Shown here: positions 25,801-34,870 of the stretch, one piece after another | Layout of the letters: each line of letters begins with the position of its first letter | How positions within the stretch are numbered: position 1 is the stretch's first letter | NCBI GenBank assembly: GCA_034008185.1 | Contig: CM067084.1 | Span: 42,669,099 to 42,733,098 of the forward strand | DNA from: Gorsachius magnificus | Taxonomy: Eukaryota; Chordata; Aves; Pelecaniformes; Ardeidae | DNA: 64,000 nucleotides | Direction of reading: 5' to 3' | Notes under the pieces: model-generated | Databases searched by the model: none | The model's input: the letters and a program-made list of their open reading frames with translations, nothing else | What the model was told of the DNA's origin: nothing | Translations under genes and position numbers: made by a program

Positions 25801-28800
25801 GCCAGATGTATGGCTCTTCTGCTTTCCTTTTGGGATATTTGGCAGAGGTTCAGTGATGTAACAGTGTGCTGCCTTCTAAACCTTGATGCACATGACAGAC
25901 CAAGACTAATGGTTTCCTTTAAATCTGGGGCTGAATACCATTGTTGGCTTTGAAAATTCTAAGAAATGTAATTTCACTTTAGATCACTACAAATTTATAA
26001 GCTGTTGTAGAGTGAAGGAGTAATCTCCTGGGAAATGAGCATAAACCTATTATATTTTCATTAACAATCTGTTTTCACCATTGGCTTAATTCACGTTTAC
26101 TGTTGTGGAATTTGATTATGCGTTATAAAGCACCATAAAACAAAATTAGGTATGTATCAAAGTATCTATTTTCCTGGTCATGCTGAATTACTCATTTCCT
26201 TGGTTTAAAACCTTGGGTCCTTTCTATCTAACTCAAACAAAGCTAACCTGTGTGTTTACCGTCATCCACCTGAAAAGCAACGTAGCAATTTCTTTTGTTT
26301 TTTTCTTTCCATTAATGCCCATTTTCTACAAGGAAAGAAAAAAGAATAGAAGAAGAGGGGAAAGGGAAGAGAATGGGAAATAAGGGAAAGAAATATTTTA
26401 ATAAATTTAGTATATTAATTTTATTTGAATGGGTTTTTTTATGCTCTGCACCTTCTTTTTATTTGATTGTGTAATAGTTAAACACGCAGACTTCCCCCCA
26501 CAGCTCAAGCCTGCAAAACACACGAAAAAGAAATACTAACCTATACAGTGTAACCCACTTCCTTGGGCCTGTTTTAGAGGTGTGATATGATCAGGGGTTA
26601 GGGGGAGAAGCAGTTAGGAAGGCTTTAAAGTTGGCATGCGTGTGGTTTTGGGGTAAACCCGTATTTTAAGTATGTGATGGATTTTTGTGTCACTGTTGTC
26701 TGGATGATTATTCTGAAATTTGGAATTCCTTCCTGTCACACAGTGATAGCTTCTGTGTTTTACGAATTAGACAAAATAGCCTATAGAAATGTCAGGCTAC
26801 TTATAATGTATTTCATTGCCTAGTGGTCAAATAGCCTTTTTGCATTTTAAAAACATTACTTCTTTTAAATTATTACTTCTGCTTAACCATTAAAGCAGGA
26901 AGTCAGTTACTTGAAAATAAGCTCATTGATTGGAGTTAAGTAAATCACATATGTTAAATTTCACATAGCCCTCAAATAGTTGGCTGGTATTTTATAGCAG
27001 CTGCAGTTACAGAGAACGGACAAGAAACTCATGTCAATGTTACAGTTTTGCAAATAACATTTCCAACTTGGTCAGCTGCGCCAGTTTTATGGCAAAAATC
27101 AGGTGTGGTGACGTTAATCACTGTGCTTTTAAATTTGCTGAAGAGTCTGTGAAACATACAATGACATCGCTGTAGAGAATACTTTGTATCCACCAATGTA
27201 CCAGGAGAGAGATCAGGGTTGAAGAGAAGTGTATAATTGCAAAGGAGAGATTTTATGCATGAAAGGTGTTGTGCCTTCTTTATTCCTGTTCAAAATGGAT
27301 CTGAAAAGATAAAAAAAAAAAAGAAGCAAAAGGAGTTTCTCTTCATGTTCACAAGTTTTCTATTTAGCAACTTGCTTTTACCTACTTTGATAATAATACT
27401 ATGTACAAGCACAGAGAAAAAAGGGAAAAGGTCTTGGAAGTTATATTGATAAACTACGTGTGGATCCCACAGCTGGCATAAAATATCTTGTTTGGGCTGT
27501 AAAAATATATTAGTATGTCATGTTATCTTCATAAATTCTTCCAACACATAAGGTGGGTAGTGTCCCCCTGAATCCCAAGACTCATTACCATTTCTGCTTG
27601 CTCTTGCCATTCATCAGCTGCTTTGTCATACAGAGCAGGCGCGCCGTTGGGGCCGGAGCATTACGATTCTGGAGGGGTAGATACTGTGTGAGTTATTAGC
27701 TGTGGCAGACAGCCCTGTTCCCAAACACTCCTGAGAAGGTTCTTCACTTAGGCAAGCAACAATTACGATGGCATTCCCAACCTGGGAAATGCCAGAAGGT
27801 TCTGAATATAGCCTGCGGGTTTCAGTTTTCCCTTTACAACAACTCTCATTAGACATTAATCATGTTTTCCAGAGCTTTCCAAAGTTCACCAAAGAAGTTC
27901 AAGCATTTAGGACATTCACAAGTATTTGTACTCCACTAAAGCAGTCTGACTTCCATGTTATTCCTGTTTGTAAGTAAGCTGCATATTCTATTTTTGTGTG
28001 AAGAGCTGGAACCTGAAACCCCAAGCTACTGAAAATTTGGGGCTCTGGCATAATGTGAGACAGGAATGAAACCTGCAAATTAACACATGAATTATATTTC
28101 TTTTCACAATTGTATGGGTTTAGAAGTACCAGAACATCCTCCCTTTCATTTCTTTTTTGTTTGTTTGTGTATTTCTCAAATTTACACATTTAAAAATAAA
28201 TATATTTAAGAGAATTTATTATCTGTTTGCTCTAATGATTAACATTTGATTTACTGAAAACAAATGTATTACTTTTTTCTTACTATTTGGAGGCAGGGAG
28301 AATGGAACACTCTTCCAGACAGCTACTGTCAGATTTAAAATGAAAGGTATTATTTAAAAGTGATGTTGATTGATTTTCATAGATGAAGCCTGAGTGACCT
28401 AGGTATGTGCCTACGTTATTTTCAAGTGACTTAGGAACTAAAACACTTTTAGCGGGAAATTAACTAACTTTGGCCTGTTCAAGATTTAAAAACAATCCTA
28501 TTTGTTGTTTAGGATTTCATCGATCTGGTGTGACAAAGTGACCTGTGTTTTTAGTCAGATCAGCTTTGCTGTTTGTTTCACTACAGCACTAAATCTTGCA
28601 GAACTGAAACTGGTGACGACTTTCTGTTTGCTGTCTAATACACTATGCATTGTCAACAGCAGGATGAGAACCTGGAGCAGGAGCAGCCCGAAGAAATTTT
28701 TAATGAAAATATGTTTGGTTTAATCTTTTCAGAAAAATGCTTAATTATATATTCATTATTACATTCTATTCTTATAACAAGTTTTTATTTCAACTACTTA

Positions 28801-29211
28801 AATCTGCTGTTTAGATTATCATTATAGGTTATATATAGATGGGAAAATACCCAAGAAATGTTATGATAAAAATAAGAATAGCAGTCTAAAAAGAAAGCAT
28901 GGGTCAGTTTATGAGACTGTATACTGAGAGGCATTCCCTTTGATAGTAAAGGAAATTTCCGCATCCACTTTGATGCATAACTCTCAGTAGAGTGCATATA
29001 AATATTGGTCATTTTCAGAGCACATCATACATCACACAACTGCAGTTTTCATGTCCATTTTTATATATTTCGGTTCTAAATTTGTATTCCTTCCGTTTCT
29101 GAACAAAGACCAACCCCTAACCTCTCCCCCCCCATTTAAAACTCTTTCCCACATTTCATTCCACTGAGCTATGAAGTTTGAGAGCAGAAATGAGTTCAGA
29201 TGCTTGTGAAA
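22829..29211. other. non-coding DNA, no gene recognised
   Basis: About 6.4 kb of AT-rich sequence. A small CpG-dense spot including a GGCGCGCC octamer lies at 27638-27645. Frames of up to about 112 codons (for example 24615-24953 on the - strand) match nothing known. No transposon was recognised. Confidence 0.55.
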
Positions 29212-29225
29212 TTTTTTTTTTTTTT
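29212..29225 (+). repeat. poly-T tract, 14 bp
   Basis: Fourteen consecutive T immediately followed by CCC. It could be read as a long pyrimidine run, but no AG acceptor follows closely enough to be convincing. Simple homopolymer. Confidence 0.9.
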
Positions 29226-29756
29226 CCCAACAACTGAGGAAAGGCTCACACCAATGCTTTTACTTAACATGAAGAAATTTTGCATGAGAGCAGCATGTAA
29301 TCCTCTGCCTGGAAAAAGGCAATCACTGTTTTGTCTCAAAAGCCAGTGTGTAATTGTGCTCTTCCACTTGGTCTTCTTGCCTTCTCCAGTAAGTGTCATG
29401 GGCAGTACTCTATACTTGACTCAGCCTGCTCTGGTGATGAGCAGTTTTGGAGAACGCACAGTTCCACCCATTCCTACTCCTGTCCTGGCAGTGAGGGTGT
29501 GGAAAGTCATGATGCCAGCCCTCCTGTTAATGCTGCAGCCCAGGAAACTGGTAGCTCTCTACAGAGAATTTTAAGTCACTCCCTACATTAAGTGATGATC
29601 TAAATCTTTAGTGATAACTGATGTCCTTAGACTCCCAACACTGCAAAGGGAGGATAATAGGGGCAAGGTGGTAATTTTTTGATGACAGTGTTATCCTTAG
29701 CAACTGTTACATGTTATTTAATTCTTTAATTTTTTTACCACCAAAGTACTTTACTG
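29226..29756. other. region with a possible but unproven exon
   Basis: A pyrimidine-rich run ends in an AG at 29388-29389. Then comes a GC-raised stretch open in two + strand frames (to 29574 and 29591), with a GTGAGG donor-like hexamer at 29491-29496. The frame that continues to 29591 is rich in Ser, Gly and His (for example SGDEQFWRTHSSTHSYSC). No known protein is recognised. Chance is the default explanation, and the strand-specific signals are only suggestive. Confidence 0.2.
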
Positions 29757-29812
29757 TGACTTACAGAACAGTTGGAAAAGACTCTTTCAAAGCTAGACTC
29801 TATAATCATATC
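29757..29812 (-). repeat. possible short CR1 3' tail relic
   Basis: On the reverse strand this stretch resembles the end of CR1: TCTTTTCCAACTGTTCTGT next to a GAGTC block, compared with the family's gtcttttccaacctaaatgattctg-like tail. Only about 50 bp align by eye and the flanks do not continue the match, so a coincidence is possible. Confidence 0.3.
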
Positions 29813-30683
29813 GGAAGGAAACAAATCTCTCTCACTCTCTCCATATTGGATTATGTCAAAGATTAGCTTCTATTTAAGCAGCATTGTATGAAGTTTTCCA
29901 AAGGATTTTCTTTTTAAACTACAACCATATGTTTTACTCCATTGAAACAGCTTACATATTGGGTATATGAGATTGATTGATGACATTTGCTCCAGTCATT
30001 TCACTAGTCATTTATTCATTTAAGGTTAGGTTGAGAATGTTTATTAAATGATTGGCAAAGTTACTCATTGATCACCATTCCATGTTTCTGGCTAGAAGAA
30101 ACTGAAGAGCAATTCTTTTAAACAAAAAATATACTAGATTTTTATAATGTGAGTACACAGGAACATTCATTATTGTTCTGCAACCTCTTTATCATAAACT
30201 GTTATAACAAATACATGACCCTAAAAAAAGACCCCAAATAAGGCTATAGAATGAACAGTGACTGGCCCAATGGCAGCCTAATCCCGTGCCTCCCTCTTTG
30301 CTCTGTCTCCCATGCACCAAAACAGATCGTAGCACACATCTTCCTCATTTTCATTTTTCTTCATTGGCATACAACTGACTATTTAAAGTCTTCTTAATTC
30401 TATTTAAGACCCTTGAGGATCCAAGATGCTGGAGAGGCCACCTTACCTCTCAAAGCTGCAGCCTCCCTCTTGATGTGCTCTCTCTCAGTTTCTCAGGAAT
30501 TGAGTTTTCTCTGTCCTTCATGATGTGTTCAATAGACTGGAGCTTGGTCTTTCCTGGCAGACTGCCTGAGACAACAAAATTCCTTTTTCCAGGAAGGAAG
30601 AGCAACTTGAGGAGTTGTCATTTTCAGGTCACATGTAGAAACTGTTTTCTTTGAATCTGTCCTTCTACAGAACAAAAGTAGGT
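29813..30683. other. non-coding DNA, no gene recognised
   Basis: About 870 bp of AT-rich to mixed sequence, including a CT-rich patch at 29827-29845. No gene, RNA gene or transposon recognised. Confidence 0.55.
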
Positions 30684-30808
30684 AGAAAAAGAAGAGAAAA
30701 GAAGAGAAAATAAGAGAAAGGAAGAGAAAAGAAGAGAGAAGAAAAGAAAAGAAAAGAAAAGAAAAGAAAAGAAAAGAAAAGAAGAGAGAAAAGAAAAAAA
30801 GGGAAAAG
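30684..30808 (+). repeat. purine-only GAAAA microsatellite
   Basis: Purines run from 30684 to 30710 and then, after one T, without interruption from 30712 to 30808 (97 bases). The core at 30741-30780 is eight perfect GAAAA units, flanked by degenerate GAAGAGAAAA variants on both sides. The apparently long reverse-strand open frame here (rich in Phe, Ser and Leu) is an artefact of the repeat. Long homopurine mirror-like tracts can form triplex (H-DNA) and expand or contract readily. Confidence 0.97.
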
Positions 30809-31124
30809 TAGAGCTTAAAAAGCAAGGAAGACAAAACATAAGTACAAATAACTCCTCTAAGGAGGATGGAGTCTATAACAGCTTCAGCCATCATGTTAGT
30901 GTTCTCTGAAACAGATTTCAGGTAATTCCTGAGTAGGGCTGAGGAAGGCAAAAAGGGGAGGGAGCAGGCATGTCCAGGGAGCATCTGCACAGCTGACTGG
31001 TGCAGCCACAGGAGGAAAGACGGGTTTCTTCACACCGGTGGGTTACGGTTCCAGGACTGTACATTCATCTCAACCCTTTATGGGTGGTGAAGATCACTGC
31101 AGTGGCTGGTCCCGGGTTGGCACA
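30809..31124. other. non-coding DNA between microsatellite and transposon stack
   Basis: About 300 bp of mixed composition. It may contain more of the ancient CR1 that becomes recognisable from about 31125, but I cannot align it by eye. Confidence 0.5.
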
Positions 31125-31417
31125 TGCTAGCTGTTTTTAAAGATTGAGGCTTTATGGACTTATAGACCAATCAACCTGACCCATTTCCTGAAAATACCAT
31201 AATAAATAATGTCTGTAGGCAGAAATAAAAGTACAAGGTGATAAGAAACAACTTAAAAGGATTTGTCAAGAACCAATAATTTCAAGCAATATTAATCAGA
31301 TTCCTTCTGCTAAAGGCCTTGTAAACAGAAAGGAGCAATAGATATGATACAGTTTGACCCTAGTAAAGTTTTTGGTGTGGTCTCAACTGGTGTTCTCAGA
31401 AGGAAGGCAGTGTAATA
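31125..31417 (+). mobile_element. ancient CR1-type LINE, left part (split by LTR)
   Basis: A decayed reverse-transcriptase segment of an old CR1 lineage like those abundant in turtles and crocodilians. In order one sees a TTTTTAAAGATTGAGG block, then TATAGACCAATCAACCTGAC (the NYRPISLT motif region), then AATAAATAAT, AAGGTGATAAGAAACA, GGATTTGTCAAGAACC (the HGFVKN region), and a TTTGACCCTAGTAAAG block (the DFSKAF region). These appear in the order and spacing expected for this part of ORF2. Many indels and stops make it a relic. The matching continuation resumes after the LTR at 34223. Confidence 0.75.
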
Positions 31418-31422
31418 CAGAT
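31418..31422 (+). repeat. left target-site duplication of the LTR (CAGAT)
   Basis: CAGAT directly precedes the LTR start and CAGAG directly follows its end at 34218-34222. Four of five bases agree, consistent with a 5-bp target-site duplication carrying one later mutation. Five bases is little evidence on its own. The match of LTR ends and of ancient CR1 sequence on both sides supports it. Confidence 0.6.
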
Positions 31423-31565
31423 TGTCCTGGTTTCAGCTGGGATGGAGTTTATTTTTTTCCTAGTAGCTGGCATAGTGCTGTGTTTTGGACTTAGTATGAG
31501 AATAATGTTAATAACCCACTGATGTTTTAGTTGTTGCTAAAGTAGTGCTTATACCAGTCAAGGAC
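31423..31565 (+). mobile_element. solo ERV LTR, 5' part (interrupted by CR1)
   Basis: The segment begins TGTCCTGGTTTCAGCTGGG, followed by TAGCTGGCATAGTGCTGTGT and GTTTTAGTTGTTGCTAA, the opening of an avian endogenous-retrovirus LTR family I recall as common in birds. It breaks off in the middle of the LTR at about 31565, where CR1 sequence begins. The rest of the LTR continues at 33804. The two parts total about 557 bp, a normal LTR length. No primer-binding site, gag, pol or env follows, so this is a solo LTR left after LTR-LTR recombination. Confidence 0.88.
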
Positions 31566-33707
31566 GAGCTCATCGGAGATGTCAAGATTGGAGGCAGCCT
31601 GGGCTGCAGTGATCATGCACTGGTAGAGCTCACGCTCATGAGGGAAATGGGAAGAACAAAGAGTATAGTCAGGACCCTGAATTTTAGAAAAAGCAAAATT
31701 CCAGCTCCTCAAGGAGATAGTCAGAAGGACTCCATGGGAAACAGTCCTCAGGGATAGGGGAACAGAACAGAGCTGGCAGATCTTTAAGGATGTGATCCAC
31801 AGAGCGCAAGAGCTCTCGATCCCTAGGTGTAAGAAATCAGGCAAAGAAGGGAAGAGACCGGCATGGCTGAGACGAGAGATACTCGTCAAACTAAGGAGGA
31901 AGAAGGAACTGCACAGGCAGTGGAAGCAGGGAGAGGCATTCTGGGAAGAGTATAGGGACGCGGTCCGGTTGTGTAGGAATGGGGTCAGGAAGGCCAAGGC
32001 GCAGCTGGAGCTAAACTTGGCTAAGGATGCAAAGAATAACAAGAAGGGTTTCTACAGGTATATCGGCCGGAAAAGGATGGTTAAAGAAAGCGTACCCCTG
32101 CTGATGAGCGAGACTGGCAAGCTGGTAACAGCAGATGAGGAGAAGGCTGAGGTACTCAACAACTTTTTTGCCTCAGTCTTCACTGGCAACCTCTCTCCTC
32201 ACCCCTCCTGAGTTGATGGATGACATGAGGGGGACCGGGAGGGTACAATCCCTCCTGCTGTAGGAGAAGATCAGGTTCGTGACCACCTGAGGAACCTGAA
32301 CGCACATAAGTCCATGGGACCTGATGAGATGCATCCCAGAGTCCTGAGGGAGTTGGCCGATGTAGTCGCCAAGCCACTCTCCATGATATTTGAAAAGTCA
32401 TGGCAGTCAGGTGAAGTCCCTGGTGACTGGAAGAAGGGAAACACTGTGCCCATTTTCAAAAAGGGTAGAAAGGAAGACCCTGGGAACTACTGACCTGTCA
32501 GCCTCACCTCTGTGCCTGGGAAGATCATGGAACAGATCCTCCTAGAAGCTATGCTAAAGCACATGGAGGCCAGGGAGGTAATTCGAGATAGCCAGCATGG
32601 CTTCACCAAGGGCAAGTCCTGCTTGACGAACCTAGTGACTTTCTATGATAGTGTGACAACAGTGGACAAAGGAAAACCAATGGACGTCATCTATCTGGAA
32701 TTCTGCAAAGCCTTTGACATGGTCCCCCACAACATCCTTCTCTCTAAATTGGAGAGCTATGGATTTGATGGGTGGACTGTTCGGTGGATAAGGAACTGGC
32801 TGGATGGTCGCATCCAGAGGGTAGTGGTCAATGGCTCGATGTCCGGATGGAGACTGGTGACGAGTGGTGTCCCCCAGGGGTCCGTACTGGGACCGGTGCT
32901 GTTTAATGTTTTCATCAATGACTTAGCGAGATTGAGTGCACCCTCAGCAAGTTTGCAGACGACACCAAACTGAGTGGTGCGGTTGACACACCAGAAGGAC
33001 AGGATGTCATCCAGAGAGACCTGGACAGGCTGGAGAGGTGGGCCTGTGTGAACCTCGTGAGGTCCAACAAGGCCAAGTGCAAGGTCATGCACCTGGGTCG
33101 GGGTAATCCCCAGTATCAATACAGGCTGGGGGAAGAAAGGATCGAGAGCAGCCCTGCCGAGAGGGACTTGGGGGTGCTGATGGATGAAAAGCTGGACATG
33201 AGCCGGCAATGTGCGCTGGCAGCCCAGAAGCCCAACTGTACTCTGGGCTGCATCAGGAGAAGTGTGGCAGGTCGAGGGAGGTGATTCTGCCCCTCTACTC
33301 TGCTCTGGAGCCCTCAGCACAACAAGGATATGGAACTGTTGGAGCGGGTCCAGAGGAGGGCTACAAAAATGATCCGAGGGCTGGAGCACCTCTCCTATGA
33401 GGACAGGCTGAGAGAGTTGGGCTTGTTCAGCCTGGAGAAGAGAAGGCTGCGGGGAGACCTGATTGCAGCCTATAGGAAGGCCTATAGGAAAGATGGGGAA
33501 AATCTTTTCAGTAGGGCCAGCTGTGACAGGAGAAGGGGTAATGGTTTTAAACTAAACCAGGGTAGGTTTAGACTGGATATAAGGAAGAAATTCTTTACAA
33601 TGAGGGTGGTGAAGCACTGGAACAGGTTGCCCAGAGAGGTAGTGGAGGCCCCATCCCTGGGAACATTCAAGGCCAGGTTGGACGGGGCTCTGAGCAACCT
33701 GATCTAG
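31566..33707 (+). pseudogene. broken CR1 ORF2 (endonuclease C-term and reverse transcriptase)
   Basis: In order: the endonuclease end with GCSDHALVELTL (about 31601-31640), then a frameshift near 31708. Next comes the linker PRCKKSGKEGKRPAWLRRE, then the reverse transcriptase with [23 protein letters not shown], and the catalytic FADD at 32952-32963. The C-terminal end [17 protein letters not shown] and [20 protein letters not shown] closes at 33705-33707. In-frame stops are at 32209, 32221 and 32491. The first and third sit where family members have Arg, as expected for CGA to TGA decay. Frame changes occur near 31708, 32930 (just before FADD), 33270 and 33313, the last with an apparent 40-50 bp deletion. 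A 12-bp unit is tandemly duplicated at 33468-33491. The last 126 codons remain open. No active protein can be made. Confidence 0.95.
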
Positions 33708-33803
33708 TTAGTGGTGTCCCTGCTCGCTGCAGGGGGGTTGGACTAGATGTCCTCTAGGGTTCCCTTACAACCCAAAACATTCTATGGTTCTATGATTCTA
33801 TGA
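33708..33803 (+). other. CR1 3' untranslated region
   Basis: After the ORF2 stop comes the conserved CR1 3' tail. It includes a GGGGGGTTGGACTAGATG block and a TTCCCTTACAACCC block, which pair partly as the stem used for template recognition by the CR1 reverse transcriptase. The 8-bp repeat terminus follows. The terminus is intact apart from one variant unit. Confidence 0.85.
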
Positions 33804-33905
33804 CTTGCCCTTCCAGGTGCACAAGAAGCTGGGAAGGGGCACAGCCAGGACAGCTGACCCCAACTGGCCAAAGGGCTATGCCAGACCATATGATGCCATG
33901 CTCAG

Positions 33906-33913
33906 TATAGAAA
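33906..33913 (+). promoter_or_regulatory. TATA-like element of the ERV LTR (degraded)
   Basis: TATAGAAA lies where the LTR family carries its TATA box, about 180 bp before the ATTAAA signal. One position departs from a good TATA box. Any transcription from it would read rightward into old CR1 sequence. Confidence 0.5.
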
Positions 33914-34084
33914 CTGGGGGGAGTTGGCTGGGGGACAGTGATTGCTGCTCGGGGATGGTGGGGTGTGGGACCGCAGGTGGTGAGCGGTTGCATCACTCGG
34001 TTTTTTTTCCTGGGTTTTGTTTCTCTCTCTCTCCTTGTTTTCCTTTTCATTACAACTTTATTTTAATTTTTTTTTATTTCAATT

Positions 34085-34090
34085 ATTAAA
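34085..34090 (+). promoter_or_regulatory. LTR polyadenylation-type signal ATTAAA
   Basis: ATTAAA follows a T-rich stretch and precedes the LTR 3' end by about 130 bp, the position expected for the R-region processing signal of this LTR family. In principle it could end rightward transcripts crossing the locus. Confidence 0.5.
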
Positions 34091-34217
34091 CTGTTCTTAT
34101 CTCAACCTATGAGCTTTCTTTTGCTTTTCTGATTCTCTTCCCCATCCAACCAGCGGGGGGAAGGGTGAGTGAATGGCTGTGTGGTGCTTAGTTGCCAGCT
34201 GCAGCTAAACCATGACA

Positions 34218-34222
34218 CAGAG
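34218..34222 (+). repeat. right target-site duplication of the LTR (CAGAG)
   Basis: Pairs with CAGAT at 31418-31422 with one mismatch. It marks the junction back to the ancient CR1. Confidence 0.6.
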
Positions 34223-34870
34223 GAATTGAAATTCTTGTCAGGTGGGTGAACAACAGGTAAACTATCCTGTAGAAATAGTTGTCAGACTAGAGTCACTGTC
34301 AGACTGGAAGAGTCCATCAACCAGGTACCTGTGAGAATCTATCTGGGGTCCAGGGCTACTGTTGCTGAGAGTCTTTGGAGTCAATACATGTCTTAGTCTA
34401 TATGGGCCATCAAACAACTTGGAGAGTCCAGATTAGTATTTGAGGTGATCTCAACAAACTGGAGAGGTCATCTGGTGTAGTTAGGATATAATTCACAAAG
34501 TACATTATAAAGAACTACACTGGAGCTAGAATAAATCAATCATGCAACTGCAGAAAGGGAAAAAACAGAGTGAGCAGTTCTGTGTGGTGGATCAGTGGAC
34601 CGTATGGTGAATATAAACACAAACAAAAAAGAGTAGAAATGTAAAAAAAGCTATTGTCCAACTGAGTTATATACAAAGATGAGTTATGAAGACAGATGTG
34701 AACGGTTCTGTACATATTGCTTAACACTTTGGACTGGGTTACAGTGGCCATAAAAAGATTTAGAGCAACTGAAGCATATTGGCAGGACAAAAAGGAATGA
34801 TGAGAATGATTAGACAATGGTCCAGAAAACAGGAATTGGAGGCAAAAGGAGACAGACAATACATAGAATA
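34223..34870 (+). mobile_element. ancient CR1-type LINE, right part (split by LTR)
   Basis: Continuation of the element at 31125-31417. Downstream ORF2 landmarks follow in the right order. They are AGGTGGGTGAACAACAGG and a GTCAGACTGGAAGAGT block (the LSNWK region), GGGGTCCAGGGCTACTG (GPVLF region) and CTGGAGAGGTCATCTGGTGT. Then come AATCATGCAACTGCAGAAAG, TGGATCAGTGGACCGTATGG, ATGTAAAAAAAGCTATTGTC (the KKAN region) and AAAAGGAATGATGAGAATGA (the RATKMI region). Both sides of the LTR therefore belong to one element of at least 0.9 kb. The right boundary is soft because sequence beyond about 34870 no longer aligns by eye. Confidence 0.72.

Larger units (their letters stand above)
31566..33803 (+). 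mobile_element. CR1 LINE, 5'-truncated, nested inside the LTR
   Basis: A 2.24-kb CR1 copy that starts within the C-terminal part of the endonuclease domain and runs through the reverse transcriptase to the 3' tail. The tail ends in three 8-bp units (TTCTATGG, TTCTATGA, TTCTATGA at 33780-33803). It is inserted within the LTR in the same orientation. No target-site duplication is evident, as is common for CR1. About 30-40 bp of LTR appear to be missing at the junction compared with the family as I recall it. The 5' truncation removes ORF1 and most of the endonuclease, so the element is dead. Confidence 0.97.
33804..34217 (+). mobile_element. solo ERV LTR, 3' part (continues 31423-31565)
   Basis: The LTR resumes with GCACAAGAAGCTGGGAAGGG and ACAGCTGACCCCAACTGGCC. 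Next comes a TATA-like TATAGAAA at 33906-33913 upstream of ACTGGGGGGAGTTGGCTGGG, then a T-rich stretch, an ATTAAA polyadenylation-type signal at 34085-34090 and the terminus ending CATGACA. The TATA-like element looks degraded by one substitution, so promoter activity is doubtful. The end is followed by CAGAG, the near-copy of the CAGAT that precedes the left end. Confidence 0.88.

Noticed and set aside
30529..30990. 153-codon reverse-strand frame rich in Phe, Ser and Leu
   Set aside because: It is created by reading the GAAAA purine tract backwards; low-complexity artefact, not a membrane protein gene.
31527..32042. 171-codon reverse-strand frame
   Set aside because: Antisense of CR1 ORF2 and of LTR sequence; crosses the transposon boundary.
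32757..33389. 210-codon reverse-strand frame, the longest in the window
   Set aside because: It is the antisense shadow of the CR1 reverse transcriptase; no independent protein signature.
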